Source of the DNA: a virus
Length of the DNA: 64,000 bases
Direction: 5' to 3' (one strand)
Virus record (IMG/VR): IMGVR_UViG_3300022744_000020
Span: 124,001 to 188,000 of that record
Numbering within the stretch: the stretch's first letter is position 1; each line of letters starts with the position of its first letter. Shown here one piece after another: positions 8,654 through 16,886 of this stretch. Made by a program: the position numbers and the translations under genes. The notes beneath the pieces are model-generated. The model ran no database searches. It was not told the origin of the DNA and saw only the letters and a program-made list of their open reading frames with translations.

Positions 8654-9208
8654 ATGAGCAAATCTCACATTTACCAAGGTGTTGAGTACCTGGAGCTTGA
8701 TGAATATCCAGGCTATGCAATCTCGGCTTCGGCCGAGGTGCTAAATCTGAGAACACTCAAGCTCCAGAAAACGCACGTCAAAACCAGAGTAACAAAAGGA
8801 CAAGTCAAACCAGCGCATCACTTGGTTGCAATGACCATTTCCGGAAAGCGCTGCTGCGTTAGACTCGCCAGAATGTTCGCTTTAGCTTTCATTCCTCCAC
8901 CTAAAGAGTTGGAGAATAAACGACTTGAGGTCTCGTACTTAGATCCAAACAATCTTTTCCCCACAAAAGAGACGGTTGAGTGGGTTTTGGTGAGTGCCCG
9001 GAACAATACACGAATGTGTGAGGTTCTCGATTCCGAAACAAAATCGCGTAAGGTTTACGCCAGCATAAAAGAGATGTGCCGCGATCAAGGAATCAGTCAC
9101 CGCCAGCTTTATCCGCTACTGAGAGGTCACGAGAACGAGTGCCGTTTCTCTAGAGGAGTCAGGTCGATCATCGTACATCCGAGGGACAAGAAAATTCCCT
9201 TAAAATAA
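8654..9208 (+). CDS. Degenerate HNH homing-endonuclease-like protein (NUMOD4 - HNH - NUMOD1)
   Basis: Residues 13-36 (YLELDEYPGYAISASAEVLN) match the NUMOD4 element. Residues 70-118 follow the HNH_3 pattern (RLARMFALAFIPPP, then VEWVLVSARNN), but the expected NHIDG is VSYLDPNN, so the first catalytic His is Tyr. Residues 122-157 (EVLDSETKSRKVYASIKE to LRG) look like a NUMOD1 DNA-binding helix. Such proteins usually cut DNA to move themselves; this one has probably lost cleavage and kept DNA binding. It begins 13 bases after the truncated-looking polymerase gene, with no clear ribosome binding site, and its base composition is more AT-rich than its neighbours, which fits recent transfer. Confidence 0.7.
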   Translation: MSKSHIYQGVEYLELDEYPGYAISASAEVLNLRTLKLQKTHVKTRVTKGQVKPAHHLVAMTISGKRCCVRLARMFALAFIPPPKELENKRLEVSYLDPNNLFPTKETVEWVLVSARNNTRMCEVLDSETKSRKVYASIKEMCRDQGISHRQLYPLLRGHENECRFSRGVRSIIVHPRDKKIPLK

Positions 9209-9273
9209 TAATCCACTCGAATAGTCTGATTGACGAAAAGTCTATCCCATTAACATTGGAGAACACATCAACT

Positions 9274-10068
9274 ATGGCCACCGCCAAACGACGAGCTCCA
9301 TTCGTCACTGCCAACCCCAACGTCACGGCCGCACCAGTCGCAGCGCCCGCACCCAGCACCGAAGGATCGATCATGTCTGAAGAACCCCAAGCCGCAGTCG
9401 AAGAGACTGCACAACAACCGGCCGTTCCCGTGGAACTGACGATCGAAAAGATCGTTCTCGAACCCGAAGTGCAAGAACCCAAGGTCGAAGCCCAGGCCCC
9501 GGCGGAGGAGCCCAAGGTCGAAGTGGCTCCTCCCGCAGAACCGGAAGTTCCGGTGGAGAAGGCAGTCGATCTGAGCCCGTACACCCAGGGTCTCAAGCTC
9601 GATGAGGTTGCGATCAACGCCATCGAACAAGTCGTGGCACGAAAAGATTTCTCCGCCACTGCTCTGCTGTCCCAGATCCTCGACTACGCTCGCAAGATGG
9701 GGCGCAGTGGTGGCCTCAGCCCGGAACGCGCTGCACAGGAGCAAGCTGCACTGTATCGCACGCTGATCAACCTGATCCGTCTCGAAAATGGGGATTCGTA
9801 TCGCCGGCTGATCAATCTGACGGTCTACCTCTTCAAGATCCTGGGTCGCTCGGGTGATGTCTTCTGTGACACGATGGTGATGCGGTACACCGAGAACGTT
9901 CCGCTCGGTCATGGCGATCTGCGCGCCTGGGGAAACCTGATCAACCTGCTGCGCCTGTGTGCTGACGAATCGGATCGTGCCGTCCGCCGTCGCAGCTTCA
10001 GCATCGACCGTGCACTCGCGCATCTCACCGATGCAGATCGTGCTCGACTGAACACCGCGCTGATGTAA
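9274..10068 (+). CDS. Ala/Pro/Glu-rich N-terminal arm plus helical domain, 264 residues
   Basis: No recognised family. Residues 1-105 are low complexity (Ala, Pro, Glu, Val), with a basic start MATAKRRAPF, and look disordered. Residues 110-264 form a compact helical domain rich in Arg and Leu (YRTLINLIRL, YRRLINLTVYLFKILG). Codon use is GC-rich and regular, as in highly expressed genes. ATG 9274 is preferred to the in-frame TTG at 9256, which overlaps the GGAG. It lies between the homing-type gene and a strong terminator and may be an independent insertion or a displaced structural gene. Confidence 0.7.
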   Translation: MATAKRRAPFVTANPNVTAAPVAAPAPSTEGSIMSEEPQAAVEETAQQPAVPVELTIEKIVLEPEVQEPKVEAQAPAEEPKVEVAPPAEPEVPVEKAVDLSPYTQGLKLDEVAINAIEQVVARKDFSATALLSQILDYARKMGRSGGLSPERAAQEQAALYRTLINLIRLENGDSYRRLINLTVYLFKILGRSGDVFCDTMVMRYTENVPLGHGDLRAWGNLINLLRLCADESDRAVRRRSFSIDRALAHLTDADRARLNTALM

Positions 10069-10076
10069 ATCACGCA

Positions 10077-10120
10077 ATACACCCTACCTTCGGCCTAACG
10101 GTACCGAAGGTAGGGTGTAT
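10077..10120. terminator. Hairpin terminator
   Basis: A 17-bp perfect inverted repeat (ATACACCCTACCTTCGG and its complement) with a 10-base loop ends the preceding transcript. The promoter module for the small gene at 10226 starts at once after it. Confidence 0.85.
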
Positions 10121-10122
10121 GA

Positions 10123-10176
10123 TGTTAAAACCACATTCCAATTATTTTCAGTCACATATAACCAATGTGAATCGAG
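10123..10176 (+). promoter_or_regulatory. CATATA-type phage promoter module, copy A
   Basis: The block contains TGTTAAAACC, CCAATTATTTTCAGTCA, CACATATAACC and TGTGAATCGA in order. The same elements, in the same order, recur at 44140 and 44573. The CATATA core at 10154 lies 72 bases before the ATG of the small membrane protein at 10226. No bacterial -35/-10 pair is evident, so a phage polymerase is likely. Confidence 0.65.
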
Positions 10177-10225
10177 TACAAATCGTGTATTTGGTCACCA
10201 CCCTCCTGATAGAAGGATTTCCCCC

Positions 10226-10429
10226 ATGTTCGCTTCCCTCACCCCGACCCAGAAGAAAGTTGCCGTTGGCGTCGCCGTTGGCGTTGTTGCTGGTGCTGCT
10301 CTCTGGTTCTTCGGCAAGGACGCCGCCGAAGCGGTCAAGGGCATGATCGCCCCGGACGCTGAAGCGCCTCCGGCTGATGCCGCCCCGACCGAAACGCCCG
10401 CACCGGAAGCTCCCGCAGCTTCCGCGTAA
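10226..10429 (+). CDS. Small single-span membrane protein, 67 residues
   Basis: The ATG at 10226 follows AGAAGGA at 8 bases spacing. The product has a short basic N-terminus (TPTQKK), one hydrophobic span (about residues 12-29, VAVGVAVGVVAGAALWFF) and a disordered Ala/Pro/Glu tail. Topology is probably N-in. Function is unknown. It stands alone in a cassette between two terminators behind promoter copy A. Two similar tiny membrane proteins at 44677 and 44876 follow the same promoter type, which suggests early membrane-directed host-takeover factors. Confidence 0.75.
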   Translation: MFASLTPTQKKVAVGVAVGVVAGAALWFFGKDAAEAVKGMIAPDAEAPPADAAPTETPAPEAPAASA

Positions 10430-10430
10430 A

Positions 10431-10491
10431 GCATGAGCCCCAAGTGGGCTCATGCAAATAAGCCACCCTAGCAGGTGGCTTATTTTTTTTT
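10431..10491. terminator. Double hairpin terminator
   Basis: Two adjacent perfect hairpins, GCATGAGCCC/GGGCTCATGC at 10431-10455 and AAGCCACC/GGTGGCTT at 10460-10481, are followed by a run of ten T residues. They separate the small membrane gene from the convergent polymerase-like gene. Confidence 0.85.
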
Positions 10492-10493
10492 GT

Positions 10494-12173
10494 TCAGGCG
10501 TTCTCTCTGGCCAAGAGATAGTCCCGAAGAACTTCAAGAGTCGAGGGGAAGTTCAGCATTTCTTCACAGAACTGATTGGCGTTCACGTGACCACCACTGA
10601 GATTGATCGTATTTCTACGGACCACCTCATCCCGGTGGCCTTCCACCGAAATCAATTCCTTACGGGTTGTTCTCTTAGACGTACCCGCCACGTAGTCGTT
10701 CGTAGGGTATGCCCCCTCAACGTCCAGATCGGCTGAATTTGGCCGAATGTTCGTCCTCAAATTTGGATTCTCTTCGATGCATTGAAGACCATTGTCGAGA
10801 ATGTTTTCTGCTTCTAGTGCAGTAATCCAACCCTTAGGACTGACCGTGAGTTCATCGTCTTCCGTCTTGACCTCTGAGCCCGTGGTTCCGACCACTGCGT
10901 TCTTTTCTCTCAGCAAGAACACGTGGTGGCGATCAACCGTCCGACGCGGCTGCGAGGTCATCTTTGAGAAATCAGAGATAGCCGCAAACGTCGGAATGGA
11001 CAGTGCCAAATCCATCGTCTTCTGATCCATCAGGATCATGCCGTACGAGTCAAACAGGTGGTATGCAATGTAGTCCAGCGGAAGCTTAGACTGCATGAAT
11101 TTGTGCCAATCCAGGCCATCCAAATGCTCAGCTTGAGGATGTCTGATTTTACCGCGACCGATGGTTTTCTTCAGCAGGTGGTCAAGAGAATAGCTAGTCT
11201 CTTCTTTACCACCTTCACGAGCACGTCGGTATGCCCCACCCGAACACATCCAGTAAAATGTAGCAGGGCAGTCGACCGTGTGCCATCGATCAGTCCACTT
11301 ATATGTCATCACACGACCAGAAGCCGTGACCTTCTTAGCCGGGCCGATCTTGAATTGGAAACGACGACGATTCTTAGGAATGCTTGGATCGCAGAAAATA
11401 TCAGCGGGATCAACACCGGCTCGCTCACATGCGGCAATCATCTTCTCCATGTCGAAGAGAAGGTTGTGCGTCGCCACAAAGTCGGGCATCCACTCATGGA
11501 GTTTATTGACACACCTGCGAACGGCCTCGATCTCAGAGTCGACAATCTCGATCTCTAGCTTGACGTTGGCCTTCTTGAAATCCTCACCCAAATACTCATT
11601 AACCACCTTGTAGATCTTAGGCAAGGGATCCAGCATTCCCTGCAAGAAAGAAACATCTACCGCGCAATACATTTTGTCGTGCATGCAAACGTTCTGCATG
11701 AGGATTCGACCATGCCCGTGAATAACGTCAGTTTCTGTGTCTGATGCACAGTAGGTGTACGGCGTGAGAACATCATGCTTAGCTTTGTAATCTGCTTTGA
11801 TCAAGGCAGTGGAGCTAATGTCTGTGCCGAAGAGATACGGGCTGTTGTTGAGCTCTCTGAGCGATCCTCGGAACCAAGGGGTCTTCAAAGAGTTCGCCGC
11901 ATTACGAACCAAATCAGTTTGCGTCGTGCTGAACTCAACGCACTTGTCTTTCTCGATCCACTCTCTTTTTTGTTTGAACGTTCGGTGTCCTTGCTTGACT
12001 ACCCAGTAAGGTCTTTGATAGTCATAGACGATCTCTTTCTCAGGCACACGCGTACCGTCAGGTAAATGCCTTACCTTCTTCACAAAGTGCATGTCCCGAT
12101 GAACACCATCACCGGGGATGTGAAACGCAAATCTACACTCAACAGGAAGGTCGTTATTGGTTACTTCAGCCAT
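10494..12173 (-). CDS. B-family DNA polymerase-like protein: 3'-5' exonuclease domain and motif A only
   Basis: The 559-residue protein carries the three exonuclease motifs of family B: Exo I DTET at 145-148, Exo II N237..D241 in THNLLFDME, and Exo III YHLFD at 371-375. Polymerase motif A is seen as DLDVEGAYPTN from 482 (family DxxSLYPS). Only 69 residues follow, and neither motif B (KxxxNSxYG) nor motif C (DTD) is visible. The catalytic palm is thus incomplete: either the gene is split and the rest lies outside the window, or the phage family has a very divergent palm. No continuation is seen downstream before the terminator at 10431-10491. The exonuclease assignment is firm; polymerase activity of this product alone is doubtful. 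Confidence 0.75.
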   Translation of the reverse strand: MAEVTNNDLPVECRFAFHIPGDGVHRDMHFVKKVRHLPDGTRVPEKEIVYDYQRPYWVVKQGHRTFKQKREWIEKDKCVEFSTTQTDLVRNAANSLKTPWFRGSLRELNNSPYLFGTDISSTALIKADYKAKHDVLTPYTYCASDTETDVIHGHGRILMQNVCMHDKMYCAVDVSFLQGMLDPLPKIYKVVNEYLGEDFKKANVKLEIEIVDSEIEAVRRCVNKLHEWMPDFVATHNLLFDMEKMIAACERAGVDPADIFCDPSIPKNRRRFQFKIGPAKKVTASGRVMTYKWTDRWHTVDCPATFYWMCSGGAYRRAREGGKEETSYSLDHLLKKTIGRGKIRHPQAEHLDGLDWHKFMQSKLPLDYIAYHLFDSYGMILMDQKTMDLALSIPTFAAISDFSKMTSQPRRTVDRHHVFLLREKNAVVGTTGSEVKTEDDELTVSPKGWITALEAENILDNGLQCIEENPNLRTNIRPNSADLDVEGAYPTNDYVAGTSKRTTRKELISVEGHRDEVVRRNTINLSGGHVNANQFCEEMLNFPSTLEVLRDYLLARENA

Positions 12174-12263
12174 GGTGCTTGTTCGTTGTTGGTTAGAGGG
12201 TGTTTAGACTTGAATCTTTTGATTACTCTGAAGTCAGAAGTCAGACAGACGACTGTGTAGAGA

Positions 12264-13694
12264 ATGTTCGGGTCCCCTCACACGTTATTGTGTTTGTGGG
12301 TTATTTTTCTAGTCTTTCTTGGGTGTTCTGTGTATACTCTTCGTACTCTGGCTGCTTCGAATGAAGCCATTGCCTACCAAACCGATAGCTTCTTTCGCGC
12401 TCTGACTGAAGCTTTCCAAGACATTTATGCCAATAAAGGCAGCATCAGTAAGGACAAGTTGGAGTTCTTCAAGGACGACCGGGTTCAGAGACTGGCGCAA
12501 ATCATCGATACCTATACCAATCTCAAAGTGGATATGAAGGAGGGGGATTTTGCGTGTGTGCCCAATCGAATGGCGGATGGGAGTGTTATCGGGCCGAAGG
12601 ACGATAGATGGATCATGCAAATAGCAACTCGACTGGTTCCTTTCTTAGGGAAGAACGAAGCAGTCGAACAAATCAAAGCGATAGGTAAGAATTTCGTAGT
12701 GGGTCATGTGGATTTGAAAAATGCCAAAGTCCGAGGCGTGTTCTCCGAGATCATTTCTCTTCTTTTTTTCCCTCGAGATGCGCTAACTAGCGGATACTTC
12801 ACCCCAGAAGAATTAGCGGCCATTACTTTACACGAAGTGGGCCACCTCTTCACTCACATGGAGTACCTGGACCGGCTGATTGGAACCAACCAATCGATTG
12901 CTTGTCTGCTTCGTGTGCTCAACGACACCACTGACGATCAGGAACGTACGTTGATTTTCCACGAGTATGGCCGAGCCGTGGAGATGACCAAAGAAGACGA
13001 GGAAAAACTCGTAGGGGCCAAAGACCCCCTGACCATCACCATGATTGTGGCAAATCACTTCGAAGGAAAGATCAAGTCTGACTTCGGTCTCAGTGATTAC
13101 GACAGCGTGAATAGTGAGTTTTTGGCCGATCAGTTTTCTACGCGCTGTGGCGCTGGGGTTCACATCGTCACTGGGCTGGACAAGTTGATGAAGTCCACCT
13201 ACGGTGCTTACTACACGGATGGCGGTGTGGGAGAACACATTCCCCGGGCGTGGATTTTGCTGATTTTGGCGATGTGTGTCGGCATGTTGAAGATGGCTAT
13301 TTTCATTGTCGCCATGGCCAATTTCCCCATCATTGGCGGTTTGATTGCCATCATGCTGATGGTGTTCGGAGCGGACAATACCGATACATACGACCGGGCT
13401 CATGAGCGATTTGACCGAGTGCGGCAACAAAACACGGAACGACTGAAAGACCGTGGTCTCGCGCCAGAACTCCGAAACGTTCTGATTTCTCAAAACGAGA
13501 CCATTGACAAAATCAATGAAACTTGGCTGGATTCCAAGTTTGAAGCCGAACAGCCTGACTTCATTCAGGTTTTGGCAAAAATTATTCGTCCTAAGTATCG
13601 GGCCGAGAATGAATTCCGAATCTTGCAGATCCAACTGCAAGAGATCGCTTTCAATCGGATGTTCGACCGTGCTGCAAAGCTACGTCAGATTTAA
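12264..13694 (+). CDS. Membrane HExxH metallopeptidase-like protein (first of a tandem pair)
   Basis: The 476-residue protein has an N-terminal hydrophobic segment (about 7-26), then a soluble domain with a zinc-peptidase helix LHEVGH (His190-His194) and a downstream SEFLADQFSTRCG (Glu285), the third zinc ligand pattern of M48-like and related gluzincins. A hydrophobic stretch at about 328-370 probably forms one or two membrane spans, followed by a charged helical tail. It would act as a membrane-bound protease facing either cytoplasm or periplasm. Its stop is 12 bases ahead of a paralogue at 13707. Substrates are unknown. Confidence 0.7.
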   Translation: MFGSPHTLLCLWVIFLVFLGCSVYTLRTLAASNEAIAYQTDSFFRALTEAFQDIYANKGSISKDKLEFFKDDRVQRLAQIIDTYTNLKVDMKEGDFACVPNRMADGSVIGPKDDRWIMQIATRLVPFLGKNEAVEQIKAIGKNFVVGHVDLKNAKVRGVFSEIISLLFFPRDALTSGYFTPEELAAITLHEVGHLFTHMEYLDRLIGTNQSIACLLRVLNDTTDDQERTLIFHEYGRAVEMTKEDEEKLVGAKDPLTITMIVANHFEGKIKSDFGLSDYDSVNSEFLADQFSTRCGAGVHIVTGLDKLMKSTYGAYYTDGGVGEHIPRAWILLILAMCVGMLKMAIFIVAMANFPIIGGLIAIMLMVFGADNTDTYDRAHERFDRVRQQNTERLKDRGLAPELRNVLISQNETIDKINETWLDSKFEAEQPDFIQVLAKIIRPKYRAENEFRILQIQLQEIAFNRMFDRAAKLRQI

Positions 13695-13706
13695 AGAGAT
13701 ACAACC

Positions 13707-14999
13707 ATGTCGAACAAACTAAGTTTGGAAATGATCGCTTTTCAGGCCGATGCATTCCACCGAGAGCTGACGAAAAAGATTTCTCAGATTCGCCAAAGCC
13801 GCAGAGAAATCTTTGGCTTAGGTCGGGATTGGGCCACCCACAGCCTCTTCCAAGAAATTGAGAAAATGGTCAAAGAAAGATTCGGCATCTTTCTGATCGT
13901 CTCAGATAACGAACAGATGGGCCCAGCCATCACAATGCCGTATCTGAGTCGAGGACATGTCTTTCACGAAAAGAGAAGTCGTTGGAGCGTGGGAGATGAC
14001 GACAGTGAAAACTTCCGCAACAAAGATCAGCTTGTGAGCATCTTCCAGAAGCACCTTGCAGGCATCAATCAGAGAACAGCCTACGGAGAGATCGATTTCG
14101 AGAAAGCCAAGCTCACAGGGGTGTTTAACGACATCTGGAGCATCCTCTGGGTTCAGAAGTGGTTTGTCTTCCATCCCGATCTGACGGCGGCGGAAATCTC
14201 GGCGATTTGGCATCATGAGTTCGGTCACGTCTTCACCGGTTACGCTATGTTGGACCGAATGACCACGACCAACATGAACCTGAGTCTGCTCACGCATGCA
14301 CTGAATGGGGCCGATCAAAAATCCAAAGAGATTTGCCTCACTTACGCTTCCGAGGTTTTGGAGCTGGATGACAAGGCACGCGACAATCTGATGAAGAGTA
14401 AAACTTCGGAAGAAATGGCGTTGATCCTTTTCGATGCAGACGGGAAGAAAGCCAAATCAGAACTCGGTATCAGCCCGTATGACCTCAACGCCTGCGAGTG
14501 GCTGGCCGACCAATTTGCTACTCGTTGTGGTTGCGGCAAGGATCTGATCACGGGTTTGGACAAACTGATGAAGTTCAGCTCTGGGTCGTCTATGGCTGAA
14601 GACGTGACGGTTTTCCTGTTCCTCAGTTTTATCACCATGGGGATCGCCGTTCCGCTGTATATTTTCTCTTGGGTTGCCAAAATCCTGAGTTTTGACAAAC
14701 ACAAGGAAGAGTACGACCGAGACAAATCTCGAATGATTCGCGTCATGCGCGATCAGATCGAACTGCTCAAGAATCAGAATCTTCCTCCCGAGGTGCGAAA
14801 GTCTGCACTTCTGGCCATCGGTGAGATCAACAAGATCCAACAGGTCTATACCGACAACGTCGGTATTCTGGAATCCATTGCTTTGTTCTTGAGAAAAGAA
14901 TACCGCACCCAGAAAGACTTTGAAGTCTTGCAAAAATCACTGCATGATCTGGCAGCGAATGATCTCTTCGTGTCATCCGCTAAACTGAAATCTATCTGA
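13707..14999 (+). CDS. HExxH metallopeptidase-like protein (second of a tandem pair)
   Basis: This 430-residue paralogue of the preceding gene keeps the order of motifs: HHEFGH (zinc His170 and His174), CEWLADQFATRCG (Glu264), and a hydrophobic stretch near 295-325 (FLFLSFITMGIAVPLYIFSW). It lacks the N-terminal membrane segment of its neighbour, so its anchoring differs. Both proteins end with a related helical tail (EFRILQ / DFEVLQKSLHDLA). The pair looks like a tandem duplication with diverged topology. It could process phage or host envelope proteins; nothing in the sequence defines the target. Confidence 0.7.
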   Translation: MSNKLSLEMIAFQADAFHRELTKKISQIRQSRREIFGLGRDWATHSLFQEIEKMVKERFGIFLIVSDNEQMGPAITMPYLSRGHVFHEKRSRWSVGDDDSENFRNKDQLVSIFQKHLAGINQRTAYGEIDFEKAKLTGVFNDIWSILWVQKWFVFHPDLTAAEISAIWHHEFGHVFTGYAMLDRMTTTNMNLSLLTHALNGADQKSKEICLTYASEVLELDDKARDNLMKSKTSEEMALILFDADGKKAKSELGISPYDLNACEWLADQFATRCGCGKDLITGLDKLMKFSSGSSMAEDVTVFLFLSFITMGIAVPLYIFSWVAKILSFDKHKEEYDRDKSRMIRVMRDQIELLKNQNLPPEVRKSALLAIGEINKIQQVYTDNVGILESIALFLRKEYRTQKDFEVLQKSLHDLAANDLFVSSAKLKSI

Positions 15000-15009
15000 A
15001 AGCATCGCC

Positions 15010-15468
15010 ATGAACTTGAAAGTACAAGAATTTGCATCGTTCGTCCGTGAGAAGGTGAACTCGTCCGGCAATCAGCGTCAAGCCATTGCTGCAATTCTGG
15101 GTGTCTCCATCGGACTGTCCCTGAGTGTTCCGTCCTCCCAGACGGAACATATCCCTTCGGCCTGGGATCGCTCCCAGGCCAATGTCGCGGATCGATACAT
15201 CTCGGTCTTCAACGAAGCGGCACCGATGGACATCGATGTGGCCCGAGAAATTGCTCGGGCTATTTGGATGACCCGAGCCACCGCTGCACAACCGGAGTCG
15301 CTACTCATCGTGAGTCCAAAGGGCGAATCGTCCTTTATGGAAAAGCTGTTCGGATACGAACAGTACCTTGGCAAGAACTACCAGGACTACCTTGAAAACA
15401 ACAAGGAAATCTTCCTGGTTTGCATCAACCGCGCGCGCGGCCTGATTCCCACGCTCGACATTTCCTGA
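15010..15468 (+). CDS. Unknown protein with a hydrophobic segment, 152 residues
   Basis: No recognised family. Residues 24-41 (AIAAILGVSIGLSLSVPSS) are moderately hydrophobic and could be a membrane span or an uncleaved signal. The rest is soluble and mixed. It lies 10 bases after the second peptidase gene and 13 before the next gene, so it belongs to the same transcript. A substrate or partner of the peptidases is possible but unproven. Confidence 0.6.
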   Translation: MNLKVQEFASFVREKVNSSGNQRQAIAAILGVSIGLSLSVPSSQTEHIPSAWDRSQANVADRYISVFNEAAPMDIDVAREIARAIWMTRATAAQPESLLIVSPKGESSFMEKLFGYEQYLGKNYQDYLENNKEIFLVCINRARGLIPTLDIS

Positions 15469-15481
15469 GAAGGCACTCCAG

Positions 15482-15844
15482 ATGAGTTTGACTTCGATTG
15501 TTCGAATCTCCAAGCGTCCTTTCGTCAAGCGTCGCGATGACGGACTACTGGACGTCTCCGGACTGAGCAAAGCTCAGGTTCTCCAGACCCTCTACAACAG
15601 TTCTCGGGTAGACCCTGAGACCGTCGGAGTCCTGGTAGACAAGCCGCTCTCACTGGCTGAGGCCGAGCGATGCATCCAAGAGGCTGGAGATGATCTGGTG
15701 TTCTTGGTGTTGTTTACGAGATACGTGATGGCTGATCTCTCCGGGGATTTGCTTGATCCCAGCTCGTACGACGAAGCCAATGGACCCAATGCGGGTCGTC
15801 GAGCCATTGAATTGATTCGTCCTGCCGAAGTGGTTTGGAAGTAA
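15482..15844 (+). CDS. GLxKAxVL-type small phage protein, 120 residues
   Basis: The pattern SGLSKAQVLQTLYNSSR, then DKPLSLAEAERC, DLSGDLLDPSSYDEANG and AGRRAIELIR is a family that I recognise from many phages and plasmids as a short conserved hypothetical protein. Function is unknown. The first 20 residues are an extra basic arm. A diverged paralogue is at 49563-49949. It ends the 12.3-15.8 kb transcript at a strong hairpin. Confidence 0.65.
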   Translation: MSLTSIVRISKRPFVKRRDDGLLDVSGLSKAQVLQTLYNSSRVDPETVGVLVDKPLSLAEAERCIQEAGDDLVFLVLFTRYVMADLSGDLLDPSSYDEANGPNAGRRAIELIRPAEVVWK

Positions 15845-15853
15845 TCAAGCAAC

Positions 15854-15889
15854 ATACACCCACCCCCTATTCGCAGGGGGTGGGTGTAT
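15854..15889 (+). terminator. Hairpin terminator
   Basis: A 15-bp perfect inverted repeat (ATACACCCACCCCCT and its complement) with a 6-base loop, followed by T-rich sequence. Confidence 0.8.
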
Positions 15890-15972
15890 AGTTTATTCTT
15901 TTAGTTTTTCATCTTTTGGTACTGAGAATTTCCAAAGCTTTAACAAATTAAAAACTCCGGAGTGTCCCCATC

Positions 15973-16365
15973 ATGGCAAATGCAAAAGACCTGCTTCAAT
16001 CCAGTGAGGAAGTCATTGCCCACGCAATGCTTCAAATCGCTAAAGGCATTGAACAGACCGATCGACATCTGATCTCTGAGAAATTTGGCATCTTAAACGA
16101 CGATCGCGCCGCTCGTTTAATTGATGTACACCAGCGCGTTTTCCTGATGGAAAACGACAAACATTACTTCTGGTCCGACTGCGAACATTTCGGACGAAAA
16201 CAACTGGGAGAACACTACCACCTAGTCAAGAAAATCTTCCCCGAGGCGACCACCTACGAAGAAGGACTTGCATGGATTCAGAAAGAAAACGATAAGCGAA
16301 AGCACAAGGAAAGAATCGATTCAAACGAGGAGTTGGCACTTATCGTGTCCAGGAAGAAAAGGTGA
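15973..16365 (+). CDS. Unknown charged helical protein, 130 residues
   Basis: No family recognised. The protein is soluble, helical and ends in a strongly basic tail (SRKKR), which could bind nucleic acid. It is the first gene after a terminator, with an AT-rich leader of about 80 bases that should hold its promoter. I see no copy of the CATATA motif there. Confidence 0.6.
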   Translation: MANAKDLLQSSEEVIAHAMLQIAKGIEQTDRHLISEKFGILNDDRAARLIDVHQRVFLMENDKHYFWSDCEHFGRKQLGEHYHLVKKIFPEATTYEEGLAWIQKENDKRKHKERIDSNEELALIVSRKKR

Positions 16366-16432
16366 GGGAGAAGCGGTGTTCAAACCTTAGCTTTTCCCCA
16401 CCCCCGGACCTGAATGGAAAGTGCCTGCTCTT

Positions 16433-16828
16433 ATGGCCTTAACTCCTATTGTAGAAGTTGGAAACAAGATGTGTCAATGCGATGACTTCACCACGATCAA
16501 TGTTCCGGGGGGGATTGTCCTGCTCGTGGTGAACAATCAAGCTCTGTCGAATCCGGCCATTCGGCTGATGCTCGTCAACCACACGGTACTCCAAGTAACC
16601 GCCAACAGTACGGTCTTCATGAAAACGAAAATACCACCGAGCAAAACGGTGGTGTTGAATGCCCCCACCTTGACGGACAAGGTGGATTTGGCCCGATCAA
16701 ATTGTTGGTCTGATCGGCTGCGCAGTAAGTTCAAGTGCGGATGGACTGTACCAATCCTTGGCCTTTCGGCTTTGGTCCTGATAGAGTTCGCCAGACTGAT
16801 CGTTGAGGTGAGCCACCGTCACTTGTAA
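16433..16828 (+). CDS. Unknown protein with a C-terminal hydrophobic segment, about 131 residues
   Basis: No family recognised. The C-terminal segment VPILGLSALVLIEFARLIV is a likely membrane anchor. The middle is beta-rich (GGIVLLVVNNQ, LMLVNHTVLQVTANSTVFM). The start is uncertain: an in-frame GTG at 16421 abuts the GGAAA, so ATG 16433 is preferred. It converges on the large wedge-like gene across a terminator. Confidence 0.5.
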   Translation: MALTPIVEVGNKMCQCDDFTTINVPGGIVLLVVNNQALSNPAIRLMLVNHTVLQVTANSTVFMKTKIPPSKTVVLNAPTLTDKVDLARSNCWSDRLRSKFKCGWTVPILGLSALVLIEFARLIVEVSHRHL

Positions 16829-16833
16829 AAGTA

Positions 16834-16869
16834 GAGTACGAGCATGGCCTTTCGACCATGCTCGTACTC
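16834..16869. terminator. Bidirectional hairpin terminator
   Basis: A 14-bp perfect inverted repeat (GAGTACGAGCATGG and its complement) with an 8-base loop, between convergent genes. Confidence 0.85.
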
Positions 16870-16886
16870 CATGCTTTTCAAGTCAC

